64,000 nucleotides of DNA from Hemileia vastatrix (taxonomy: Eukaryota > Basidiomycota > Pucciniomycetes > Pucciniales > Zaghouaniaceae): positions 19,241,683-19,305,682 of the forward strand of contig JASXTE010000002.1 in assembly GCA_030280995.1 (NCBI GenBank), read 5' to 3'. A model generated the notes under the pieces. It searched no databases, had not been told where the DNA came from, and was given only the letters and a program-made list of their open reading frames with translations. The first letter of the stretch is position 1, and every line of letters begins with the position of its first letter. Made by a program: the position numbers and the translations under genes. Shown here piece by piece: positions 35,608 to 47,700 of the stretch.

Positions 35608-36790
35608 GACCCTTCCCCATACACCTATTCACACAATGCATGATGGGTTCATGCAAACATACAAGTTTCACAATTCATCTTGTTAATGTATCAATCAACA
35701 ATTGTATTGTGTCAAAAGCATGGCCACCAAAGGTCCAATGAAGAAGATTTAATTTTTCAATGGATACAGGTCAAGTGTGATATCATGATTTTTAATTGTC
35801 ACCAGAAAACCTACACACTCAGTTGAGGGAGCTCAAGGGGAAGTAAAAGTTGGAGTTAAGAATGATATTTCTTCTTTAAGGGTTAGATATGTCTGTTAAG
35901 GAGACTTCTCAGTCTAGAATAATGAGTTTCAAGGAACAAGTTTAATCATTCCTTAGTAAAGTGAACGAACTAGTGTAAAACTAATGAATATCTCTTAGAG
36001 GTTGGGTTGGAACACAGTAAGAATATCTGCAATAAATGTTTAAAGGCAAAAGGAAGCTAAGAAGAAATGATAGAATAAAAAATATCATCATTTAATTCAT
36101 CAAAAAAACTAATACAAGTTTGCACCTGTTTTATATCTGTAATACACCTAAGCTAAGAACTCCTTGCATTACCACCCATCACTAAACTAATTCATCTATT
36201 AATTTAGACTACTTCTCTTGCCTAATTAATAACTATGTATGAGCCATACAAAAGACCCTTTCTGGTTGAACCAAAGGAGAACAAGAGAAAGAAAAACAGT
36301 TATGACTGAAGTAACTTGACTAGCCCCGTTTTAAACACACAATCATTAATCTAGATTTAACTGGTAAATTCCAGGTTGATATGAAATTTTATATGCATTA
36401 ATCTGGAAAATTTTTGTTGAGCCTCTTTTCTGCACTTTGAATAAGTAATGTGTCATGTTTTGTGTTCCAGATGCCTGGGGGGGGGATAAAAGTAAGATCT
36501 GAGGAGTAACTGAGCTCTAAATTATTTCTTCCCACACTTTCCACTATTCAATTAAACTTTAATTTTCTTCTCCCTATTTTTGAAACTTATTTATTATTCA
36601 ATTTGATGACCCCACTCCCCACTCCTCCTCACCCAATGCATGATAGGTTCAGGCAAACACAAATTTCACATTCTGTGTTTTGAATGTGTCAATCAAAAAT
36701 ATTATTGTGTCCAAAGTATGGCCACCAAAGTTCCAAAGAAGAAGTGTACATTTTTTTGATGGTGATGGTTCAAGTGCATAGGTCAAACAG
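34911..36790. repeat. Tandem duplication, about 1 kb, two diverged copies
   Basis: The sequence starting near 34911 (GGCTTCTCAAATAGAATAATG) recurs from about 35901 (GACTTCTCAGTCTAGAATAATG). Similarity continues through GGTTGGGTTGGA, the promoter-like stretch, and ACCC..CAATGCATGAT leader sequence (35608 and 36607). Units 1 and 3 have one copy only. Confidence 0.7.
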
Positions 36791-36858
36791 TGACAGTATA
36801 ATTTAATTGTCCATAGTTCTTATTCTTCATACAACTACATTTTCAGGTTCCAACTTCA

Positions 36859-37900
36859 AAATGACCCCTGTTCAACACACTCCTCCTGCTAGTGCCATAA
36901 TTAAAAGACTGTGTGCTAGATGACCCTCAATGGCCCAATCAGAGGCTCCACCTCTGACTAGAGAACACTCTCTCAAACTGTTATATATTTTGAAGAGAGC
37001 ACAAAAGCAGCTTCCTTTGAAAATCAACTAAGGAACAGTTTAAATTAATTAGAAACAAATTCCTCAGATGAAGAAGACAAGGATACAATTATGGAAGATG
37101 CAAGATATAACCCTTGACAACTGAGAGCTAACACCAACCAATCTAATCTTGGTCATTAACTGAAACCATGGAAGACTTCATGAGAATGTTTATGAAGGTG
37201 GTGTCACAACCAGCTGCTGATGGAGTTAAATTCAAAACTTTTTATATGAAGCCTCCAGTGAAATTTGATGAAGAACACCCTGAAAAACCTTGCCCATTCT
37301 TACAGACATACAAATTGTGATTCCACAAAAATCCCTGAAATTTTAGTATGGATTGTGAAAAAGTCATTTACACTTCATTGTACTTCACTAGTAAAGCCTC
37401 AAGGTGTGTTAAACCTTATCTACTAATGCATGGATCTACAGATAAGGAAATTCTCATTAATAATTGTTCAAAACTATAAGATAAACTATTAATCCTTTCT
37501 GGAAATCCACATGAAACCAATAATGCAATAAATGAGTTAGATCTCCTTAAAATGAAGGATAATGGACAAGCTTCAGATTATATTTCTAGATTTTAAGCCG
37601 TCCAATCTTGAGTATTGTGGGATGACACTGTGCTTAAATACCACTTTAAGAATGGGTTACCAGCACAAATTGTCAATCAATTAAATTTTCACAGTCAAAA
37701 ATTGTAAACTTTCACCAATGTTACACATCAGATGCTAGAATTAAATAGCCTTTACCACGGGAGAAATCAACAGTAAAGACACTTAGATAAAACTTTGCAT
37801 GGCTTTATGCACATGAATGCATCTAACCCAAGTCACACCCATACATCCACAAGCCATTTGAGTCAAAATAAATAAGGCTAAAAGAAACCATCAATTTCAA
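36859..37900 (+). pseudogene. Decayed gag of another LTR element (copy 2, longest)
   Basis: Opens with ATG ACC CCT GTT CAA CAC (36859) and, over several frames with stops, reaches MEDFMRMFMKVVSQ and KPPVKFDEEHPEKPCPFLQTYKL (37168-37320). Then come GNPHETNNAINELDLLKMKDNG and WDDTVLKYHFKNGLPAQIVNQL. The pattern is that of a retrotransposon capsid protein with an N-terminal tail, not from E1-E3. No pol follows; the host-like gene lies 1 kb downstream. Confidence 0.7.
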
Positions 37901-38826
37901 AGGATTGAAGCTCACCCCTTGTCACTATATACTTTTACATGCAATGCTTTTGATGATTTTATATAATTTTTATTGATTACTGTCATGCAATGTGTTATGA
38001 TTTTTACTTCAATCACCATTAATCACACACTTGCAAATTGTCATATTTGAAAAAAACGAAATGTATTGGTAGGCATTCTTTACATGCAAAATTTTATGAT
38101 GCATCCCTGAAATTACATTTTTTTTCTCATTGAACAGTCCTAATCTTTGAATAGTCTCTCCCCCCCCTCCCCCCCTTCACAATATTAAAATGTCATGATA
38201 TGCTAAAAATATCCAAGTATATATTTCTTAGGGAAGAATCTAATTTATTTTCATTTAGAAAAATAAGAGAATAAATTTGACAGGTATATTGGTTATGTGC
38301 ATTCAACATTGAAAGTTTGGGTAAAATTGCACGTGCGTGACCTAACCACGCGACTTATGGATGAGACGCGTCTTTAATTGTTATTCTTGGTGAACAATAT
38401 CAACGCGAAGAACTCGGTGTGAAATAAAGTAGCATAACAACATTGCATATTCTTAATCAGTTAGCGGTAATTCTGAAGTTCAGAGGAGTGGCGGGTTAGT
38501 GTGAGAATGAAACAAAGAAACATTTTCATAATCGTAGTTAACGGTTACTCAATCAAGCGGCCAAATTAATTGCATATCATTAATGAATGTAATGATTATC
38601 AAGGCTTATCTGTATTTTCCACATCCGTTGCACTAACGGGATTAGCCAAATGATATATTGTCCAGTATCTATGATGGTTATTGCATAGCAAAATATTGCA
38701 TATGGCTGAAAACAAAGGCCTGCAACCGTCATAAATGAAAAACGCCCGTATCTTAAGTGATTTATAAGAGAGCTGAAAATGGAGAAGGCTGTAAATATTG
38801 GTGGTGGCTCACCACTTTGGAATGGA
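37901..38826. other. Upstream region of gene copy 2
   Basis: Same content as 23441-24351, including the C-tracts (38161-38176) and the CG-rich stretch from about 38330. Confidence 0.6.
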
Positions 38827-38833
38827 TATAAAA
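38827..38833 (+). promoter_or_regulatory. TATA box of gene copy 2
   Basis: TATAAAA, 119 bp before the ATG as in copy 1. Confidence 0.6.
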
Positions 38834-38951
38834 TCAAGAGCACTTTGATACCGTTTATTCTCCTCACACCTCAATCTCATCCCTGATTTCAGAAAATCTC
38901 CTTTTCTAAATCCAATTTTTTCTTGATTATCATAAAACTACTCTTTATAAA

Positions 38952-40063
38952 ATGTTTCCATACATTTTCCAATCCCAATCCACCTCAAAAAAAACCAATG
39001 GTTCAAAGATAAATACCTGGAAGATTAGGGTTAAGACAACCCCTTCGATCTCCAACTTAGATAACTTCCACGCTGTTGGAAGCTGTCCTGTCTTGCGTAT
39101 TTCAGAGTACTGTCTAATTCACCGGCTCAAGAAGCTAAACAGTCGCCAGCCAAATGAAAGTGATGAAGAGGATGATAATAAAACGCAGGCGCTTAATGGG
39201 AACCAAAAAGTGTCCTTGCACCTGGCAAGAGGCCCCCAGAACCACAACCTAAACACCGAAAAACTCTCATTCAGAGAAACTATAGGTCAATTTTTGGATA
39301 TGGATGTATGTTTTTATTCCTCCCATTTCAATCAACATTTACCCACTTATTGTTTGATTTCAAATTCTAATCATCATGTATCACTTTCTGAATTTTTTAG
39401 TTATCTCCCCAAATATCATACCAAAAAAACCAAAAAGTGCAACAATTCTGGCCTGCAACTGTGGCCATGCATGTGCTTATGAACCCTAGAATAGCTAAGA
39501 GAAAAATTCATTCGAGATCAGCAAGACAAAACACAGCTTTAGTTTCTTCTGCACATTCTATAATTGAGCGAAAAGCATCATCAGTTGTACCTCCGATTCA
39601 GTGTACCCGCTTGCCAGTTAGTTTTGGATGCAGAAAGCAATCAGGTCTGTCCTCTCAAAAAATAAAACCAACGACATCTTTGGAAGACATTTTGCACTCT
39701 CATGTCTATCAAAATGTTGTTACAAAACCTCAATTTTGTCGTTCCGCCATGTCATCCCAATTTTCCAGCGCGACACCCTCTTTGTCGCATGCTTCACAAT
39801 CAACCAAAGGAGCCTCGACTGATTCTCTCTTCACCGGACAAACCCATAGCTCCGTGAAAGACCTACTTATTCTAGATGAAGACGCACTCTCTGATGTCAG
39901 CCTTATATCTACAAAGGCATTACCTGATGATTGGAAGGAGGAGAAAAATGCGAATGTATGCAACGATGGTGTCGTCACATACACTCCCTTCAATAAAACA
40001 GTTGTTCTTAGAACTTATCCTGAATCCTCATTTGTCCATTTTTCACTTGAAGATTTACTATAG
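38952..40063 (+). CDS. Unknown 338-aa protein, two exons (copy 2)
   Basis: Exons 38952-39305 and 39401-40063, intron 39306-39400, no indel relative to copy 1. About eight substitutions, all in exon 2. Four change residues relative to copy 1: E to A in the basic stretch, L to I inside the first S-L-E-D-L-L motif, E to K inside the second, and P to L just after the second. The C-terminal motif is intact. Two of three motifs altered suggests relaxed constraint or divergence in this copy. AATAAA lies at 40081-40086. Confidence 0.75.
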
Positions 40064-41303
40064 TTTCTTCTTTTTTTAAAAATAAATCTGCTGTCTTTCG
40101 CACTTTTTTTATCTTGATTTCTGTTCTGGGTTATATTCACTCCAACCCATTATTTTGTTTCAAAAAATTGTTATCATCATGTTTTCACTAGTTTTTTTTC
40201 ATATCTGTATTTTCACAAATTTATATGTATTATCTTCTGTGAAAAACTCAATATTTTTTGTTCTTTTTCAATTCATTCTCTATCTCTGTCTTATTCATTT
40301 TTCCATTTACTTATCTTCTTTGTTTAGTATTGTGTTCAGTGGTTGTATTATCAAAAGTATAGATTATATTTGTATTATCATATAAATGCTGTTTTTTTTC
40401 TCAAAATGTTCTTATATCATTTCTACACCATTTTTTCAATCTATTATATATAGTTCAATCCAATCTAAATTTTATCTATCATCCACAGTTGAAAAATCCA
40501 ACCCTTGTTTCCACATAATTCATGAATCTTCATTTCCCTACTCCAGAAACAACAAAATAAATAGGGATCAATTCTTCTATGTGCTCTCATATAGTATTGT
40601 GTCTTAAATTGAAATATAGAAATTTCTTGAATTTTCAAACAAGAAGAAGCTATAAATTAGTTGCTATTAAGGTAAGTCAGAAATTGAATTTTGGATGTCA
40701 TATATGGTATCAAATTTTATAAGTCTGTTTTAAAAATATCATTCAATGAAAATAGTGCACACAATATTTCATTTAATTTGTTGTAAAATGATCTTTAATT
40801 GTGTAATTCAAATAACTGGCTAGAATGATATGGGATCACTATATAATATAGTTGTTTTTTTATTTCAAATTTTTACACCACAAAAAATCAAGTGCCACCC
40901 GTTAATATTCTATAAGCATTACTATCTCACATTTCTATATGTATACTTTTTGTTATTAGCAGACTATTTATCATTATCTATATACATACCCTAACCTAAG
41001 TGTATTTAAGGATGTCAACTTGCTATCATGTCGGCATCCAAACTTTTCTCTGTATTATTTTATTTATTCACTCATATCTCTCTTTTAGTCATGTTCCTTT
41101 TCATCTTTTGTCCCATCCTCGCTTGTCCACTCCTAGTCACTTGTCCATCTAAGTCCTTTATATAACTAACATATTATATTAAACATTATTAGGTAGCATT
41201 CTTGTTCATTTTCATATTTTGTCCTGTCCTTGCTCATCCACTCCTAGCCCCTTGTCTGTTTAAGTCCTTTATATAACTAACATATTTTATTAAACATTAT
41301 CAC
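40064..41303. other. 3' flank of gene copy 2
   Basis: Equivalent of 25589-26827; includes the 30-bp palindrome at 41010-41039. No gene is supported. Confidence 0.55.
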
Positions 41304-41473
41304 CACCTGCTAGCAGGTGCCAATCCCTTTATTCAGATTTGATTTAACAGTAAATTTGATCTGATGTTGTGCGAGCTAGTGTGCCCATAGTTCAGTACAA
41401 ACTCTTTCCAGAAGAATTACAGCTGAGCTGAAATTGAGTTAAATCAAAGATAGGGATTGGCCCCTGCTATCAG
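41304..41473. repeat. MITE-like element A (unit 2)
   Basis: Starts with CACCTGCTAGCAGGTG and ends with GGCCCCTGCTATCAG; colinear with 26828-26997. Confidence 0.65.
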
Positions 41474-41544
41474 TTGCCCATATTTTTTTATATAAAGGTA
41501 GTACTTGGAATACATGACAATATTTCACCAGAAAAAAATGCGGG

Positions 41545-41718
41545 CACCTGATAGCAGGTGCCAATCCCTATCTTTGATTTGATTCAATTTTAACTCAGCT
41601 GTAATTCTTTTGAGAATAATGTGCACTTAACAATGAGCATACCAGCCTGCGTGGTATCAAATCTGAGCTATGCTTGAATTACAAATTGATTGAAGGGTTG
41701 GAACCTGCTAACAGGTGC
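41545..41718. repeat. MITE-like element B (unit 2)
   Basis: Starts CACCTGATAGCAGGTGCCAA and ends AACCTGCTAACAGGTGC; colinear with 27070-27242. One base change breaks the terminal palindrome. Confidence 0.65.
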
Positions 41719-41740
41719 TGGCTGTTTTTTGTGGTGTTTT

Positions 41741-42592
41741 TGTCAGGCTGATATCAAGTACAGAGATGTGAACTAGCTTAAATATTCAGATGTCTAGAAG
41801 ATTTTAATGGTCCTATATGAATACTGCAGTACAAATCCAATAAGTATTAAAAATATAACTCAATATAAGGATCTCAGTAATTTTAAATCTCACTACTTAT
41901 ATATGGCTTACAATCCTATAATTGGTAGGAAAATAGATGTAATAATTCAGATACTATTCAAAGACTTTAAAAGTATTATTGATATGTATTGTAATTTTAT
42001 TGGTTATATATTTTATTCTAATAATAAAGAATGTAGAAAAAAAGAGCAAAACCCCCCTCCTTTTATACCCAATAACTCCTCCAATGTACCCCTTGATTTA
42101 TCAGCCCTATACACTGCTAATGACGCCTCATTCCCATCTAAAAAACCTGTCCAAAAACATAAAGAGTGACCAATAACATAGTTAGAATGATATCACCTGC
42201 CAAAATCCTGTAGTAATAGGGATAATCAATCAAAAATAAAGAATAAGCAAAAAAGATAGTGTATGCATGTAATACATTTAAATAGAAGACTAAAAAGGGA
42301 AATAATGAGACTAATTCAGCTTTAAGTCTACTTAAAAATTATGTAGCCTTATATTTAAGGTTCTTAAGATTACTCTAACATATTTCAATTTAGTATTAAG
42401 TACATAAGACTTATAAAAGGTGGATATATGTGTGTATATAATGTGTTATAATGGCATATATTGTATTTTATCATAATTTTTACTTATGTATACAACTTGT
42501 GTACTTTAATTTATTGTTCCCATGTATGGTCCCTGTGTTTAACATAATTTATAAGTACTTTTTACTCAGTCCTGGAGATATCCAGGTTGACA
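41741..42592 (-). repeat. Old solo LTR, third family, reverse (unit 2)
   Basis: TGTCAGGCTG...AGGTTGACA with GTTTT on both sides (41736-41740, 42593-42597). It lacks the nested LTR found in unit 1 and so shows the empty site. About 650 bp of the family consensus is missing from the middle. Confidence 0.88.
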
Positions 42593-42597
42593 GTTTT

Positions 42598-43086
42598 AGT
42601 ATCAAAATTGTGCATATACTCTAAATAAGAAAATATGTTCACTTACTAGTACTTTAACACTCGAAATAACAAAAATTTTAATACCAGTGAAGTTTATTGT
42701 CCCTTATTTCATTCAAATTACAAATCATAAAAAATAAAACAGGTACATGATTTTATTTTTCCATAGCTAATAACTAATTGGCAGATACAAGTAGTATAGC
42801 AAGACTAACATCTGGAGGTATAATAGAGATAAGGATGGGGAGAAACTATTTAATCAAAGAAACTAATTTCACTCTTTTGTGCAAGAAATTATGGCTGAAA
42901 TGAATTCTTTTCTACACTGTTTTCCTCTAAGCTTAAGTTTAATATAATGCTAAATGCAAATAATTCTAATAAAAATAATCCACAAAAAATTTTATTTGTT
43001 TATAAAGGTAATTTACAATGAGGTAGGGATAATTTAGGTTGGTGAGAAATTGTAACAATATTCATAAATAGATATTCTACATGATA
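42598..43086. other. Unit backbone, no gene seen
   Basis: Copy of 30861-31340, ending at the E3 target. Confidence 0.55.
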
Positions 43087-43091
43087 ATGTT

Positions 43092-44267
43092 TTTCAGCCT
43101 AGATATCCCTAGGAATGAGTATTTCTTATACTTAAAATAATATAACCTTGAGTACATTAAGCTTATATCTTAAAAATAAGGTTAAAACAATAATATATAT
43201 GATTATATTACATATATATATAATTATTACTCTATTATATAAATTATAGTAGTTTAAATAGCTTATCCATAGCCTAATAGTACTTATTAAGGTGTTAATG
43301 GTGTCATAATATACTTATATTAAGTGATATTAAGTAATTATTGACATACATAAGCTTATATGTATACATAAACCTCATCTTCAGTGAAATATGCAGTATA
43401 TTATGTATATATAGGTATATAAGTGGGTTTTAGCCTCTTAATAGCCTATAACCTTTGTTTATATGCTTATTTTAGGCCATATGGACGTATCCAGTGGACT
43501 CACTACGCCTAAAAAAGCATAAATACCTATTTCAGACGCATACACTCAGTCTGGACAACTTAATCTGCTTCCTTGGATGGATATTCACTGATTTATGGGT
43601 TGGGAGGTCATTGCTGGGTTAATATGGATGCTTGGGGATGTTATTGGGGGCTTAGAAATTTCATTTTTTTCCTTTATATGCTTTGGGTTTCATTATGTTC
43701 TCTTTGGATGAGTTATTTTACCTGTTTCTTTATGGTATCCGCTTTTATCTGGATTTTCTATTTATGGTATGGGTCTGTGTTATCATTAATTGTGATGGAG
43801 GGTCCTTACTGGAGGTCTGGGTGTTGAATCTTCTTGAAGTGGAAGCAATGGGGAGGTGATGGGCCCTCACAGTGCTGTAATTTCCAGGGACAGCAGTGAC
43901 ATCATCTGGATTGAAGGTCTGTGCACTCCAGTGGATTTTGGTATAAGTAAGGGAGGATTTTGGCGGTTATTAGACATCACATACTTACTATAATTCAAAC
44001 AAACATTACAACACAATTATTATTATTCAAGGATATATTATAAAGCCATTATAAATTGATATTATCTTTATACAAGCTATAACTATATTATATTCATCTA
44101 TTTTCCACCACTAGCACACATTTAAATCCAAGTATTGTGAGTTTTATTTTAGTATAACTATTTTATTAGAATTCCACTGAGGTTTAATCACTAAATCATT
44201 TTTTAAAAAGTAGTAGGACCATTAATAAATACTATTAAATCATACTTAAATACTAGATACACTGACA
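43092..44267 (+). repeat. E3 5' LTR
   Basis: Ends CACTGACA. The TATA-like TATAAG lies at 43942-43947, with TGACATCA at 43897-43904. It carries the small hydrophobic ORF (43573-43827, 84 aa). Confidence 0.94.
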
Positions 44268-44269
44268 TT

Positions 44270-44282
44270 TGGGGGTCTTTCC
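44270..44282 (+). promoter_or_regulatory. E3 primer-binding site candidate
   Basis: TGGGGGTCTTTCC, two bases after the LTR, identical to E2. Confidence 0.65.
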
Positions 44283-44776
44283 TTAGTTTTATACTTATTA
44301 TTTAGTATAAGCCTTAGGACATGATTTTTACTCTAGTATATCTCAAAAAAACCAAATGTTTGGGTCTGCAGCACATTAGTGGGTCATAGTAACTCAGTGA
44401 TTGCGGAAAAGAACCCTTATAATAATTTTACTAAGTTTTTATAATAAAAATTAGGTATTTACAGTAGTAACTGTACCCAATATAAACCCAATTTCATTTG
44501 GTATTTGGTCACCAATATAACACCCAATTAAATTGGTATTTGGTTAAAGCTTGTTAAGCTATTAATTCACCCTTATAAAGGTCTAGTTAAACTTATTATT
44601 ATATTTTTAACAGATTTTTTTGAATTTTTATTATATTTTATTTAAATAAATAAAGATTTAAATTCAGGGTAAGCTCCAGTGCTTTTTATTAGTAATAACA
44701 TTGCTAATACTTTTAATCTACTAATTAAAATAGGTTTTCCTTTCTGTAGACATGATATATTGTTATTTTTATCACA
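44283..44776 (+). other. E3 untranslated leader
   Basis: Equivalent of the E2 leader, including the AATACC/ATTGGGT direct and inverted repeats near 44470-44540. No gene is seen. Confidence 0.65.
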
Positions 44777-47700
44777 ATGAGTGCTCTCCAGGACAATGTA
44801 AGTGAAAAGCCTGCTTATAATACCAGGTCTAAAGCTAAAAAAAATTGTTCCAGGACATAACCATGGAGGGTCAGTCATACCCTCAGGTAGAGCAAATGAC
44901 AATAGAGGAAAAAGATGCCCTCTTAAAAAAGATTACCATAAAAAAGAAGTCTCCTCCTCTTCAGGATCCACTATCCCATCTGGCAAAACAGGTATTGAAG
45001 TTGGAGGAATCAAAGTCCCTCATGCTCAAGGAGGTAGAGCAATTACAGAACAATTTCAAGGTAGGATTTCAGCAGATGAACCAATCATTGGCAGAGCTAA
45101 AGGGAGGCCAGCCAAGTCAGCAACCCCCTACCCCAGGAGTGTCACATCACTCCCAGGAGAAAATACTGGTAGAAAAATAGAAGTGGGATTTGTTTTATCA
45201 ACAATAGTCCAGTCACAACTGCAAAAAGCATCCTCCTCCTCATCAGACTTCCTCAGTTCACCCCTACAAGGGAAAACAAAGGCTCCAAAAATCAGGGCTC
45301 ACACAAATCCCGTGGTAAGTAGATTACCCTCTCAGATTGAACACAATACTGATAATTACAATGTAGGTAATATTATTTATGTCAAATCTGTGGAGAAAAT
45401 AAAAGAGGACTTAAGAAAATGAGGTTTTAATGTAGATACACCTGACTTGTCTTTTGTCAATAACAACAGTAGTATTTATAATAAAGTTAATCCTCATTTT
45501 CCACCACTTACTAGTGAGATGAGAAGTTCACAAGAGAGTGAAAGAATTGAGAAGGAAGACATGGAGTATTTTAACAATAATCCAACTGTCCATAGAATTG
45601 TTTCAGCATTGTGGAATAGAATGACTGATTGTGAGGAACAGACAGTTAAGCTCACAAGTGATACAATTTCATCCTTAACATTAAATATTTCTCAACTGGA
45701 AACACATAGTAAAGAATTAGAGAATGAACATTTGTCTCTAACTCTTAAATACTATTCATTGAGTAGTAAATATAATGAACTTTCAAACAAATTCTGTGAG
45801 TTGGAAAAATTGTATGAAACACATTTATTGAAAACTGAATCAAGAACTAAGTTATCTTTTTCCCAGAAAAATCAAAGTGTCTCTGAGCTGCTACAAAGAT
45901 TAACTAAAGTTGAGATTGAAACTGCCAATCTACTAATGAGCCAGGATAATCATAAGTATACTCAGTATAATAATAATCCTTCCATTGGCAAAAGTGAATC
46001 TCATTCCTTCCCTATACCACCACAACTAAAACCATCTGGTGGTAGTGTCAAATCTGAAAATGTAAGTCACAAATCCGTACAGGAGTAAATACAAGACCAT
46101 TTATCAAGAGTAAATGAGTTGTTGAATTTACCTAGGATTAGTGAAATAAAATCCAATCAGAAGAACTGGCCTAAGATAGATCAGTACCCAACTTATGATG
46201 GGGAAGCCAGCTCTGATTGGCAACATTTTATCCAAAGAATTGACAATTTAAAATTCTCATATAAGTTACCAGATAAAGAAATAACATCAAGATTGATCTC
46301 TTTATTTAAGGATGTTGCTTTATTATGGTTTGAAGCTGTTTTGAATGAGGGTAAAGATTACTCTTGGGCTGAATGGAAACAACTAATTGAAAAACAATTT
46401 GGAGGTTCTAAATTCAGACTCACTCAGCAGAGACTTTATGAGAAAACTAGGTAAAATACATTGAATGGTGACAAACCTATGGTATGTTTAATGAATTTAA
46501 ATAAAATATTAAAATCCATTGAGCCTAACATGGATTTTAACTTATGGAAAGATAAGATAATATATAAATTACCTATATCTGTCAGATACATTGTTGTAGC
46601 TAGAACAATTAATGTAACTGAATATTCTGACTTTATTAATATTTGCAATGAAATATTACTAAACCATAAGTATGAAGCAAGGTATTCCACTTATAAACAA
46701 AATGTTGAACCTGTGAAAAATCAGAATTCAAAAACACTTCAGGAGAAGCAGAAAAAACCTACTGCACCTGTAATACCAAAAAAGAATGAGACAAATACTT
46801 GTTATAAGTGTAAAAAACCTTGGGTTAAAGGTCACAAATGTGAGAAGAATATAAATATTGTTGAAAAACAACATGAATCTGAAATTGAAACAGAGAAAAG
46901 TAAAGATTCAAGTGATTATGACAGCAATATCTCATGTAGTGATGAAAATGAAGTCTGTATGTTGGAAGATGATTTGTCCATCTTTAAAAATCCAATATTA
47001 AATATGGACTCAAATGAATCTTTAATGATTTTAGAGGATGCTGAAATCATTAAAGATATACAATCTAATAACTTTAGAATGACACCTATCACGGTTCCAG
47101 CTATCATTTCTGGTGAAAATGTTAATATAGTATTGGAAACAGGAGCTGCTGGTTCTGTTGTTTCTACTAATACATTACAGAAAATTGATAGTGAATATAA
47201 GTCTAAGCTTGAATCCCTTCAAAGTAAAAATTGGAGAGGTTTTGGATCAGTACTACATCCCATTGGCAGATACAAAGCTTCTGTTTTCTTTAAACATCAA
47301 CATGGTTATGTAAGAGTAACTTGTGACTTTGTAGTAATGGATAATACTAACTGTAGTAACTTTTTTATCATTGGAAATGATATTCTGACTAATTTTGGTG
47401 TGAAATAAGACCCTGCTAATAACAACTTTACAATTGGCAAGAATGGTAAAAGGAAATTTAAAATAAATTCTTTAAACACAGTCTTACACATTGAGTCAGT
47501 AAAAAATATTCCGTGCAAAGGAAAAGAATCCAATGAGATGGAACTTCTGGAAACAGAAATTTCAAAAGCATAATTTGGCACTCAGATAAGTAAAGCTGAG
47601 AAAAATAATATTTTGGACTTAATTAAAGCATTTACTATGGCTTTTGCACATGGTACAAATGAACTTGGCCTTGTAAAAGATCATGAAATGAAGATTAGTT

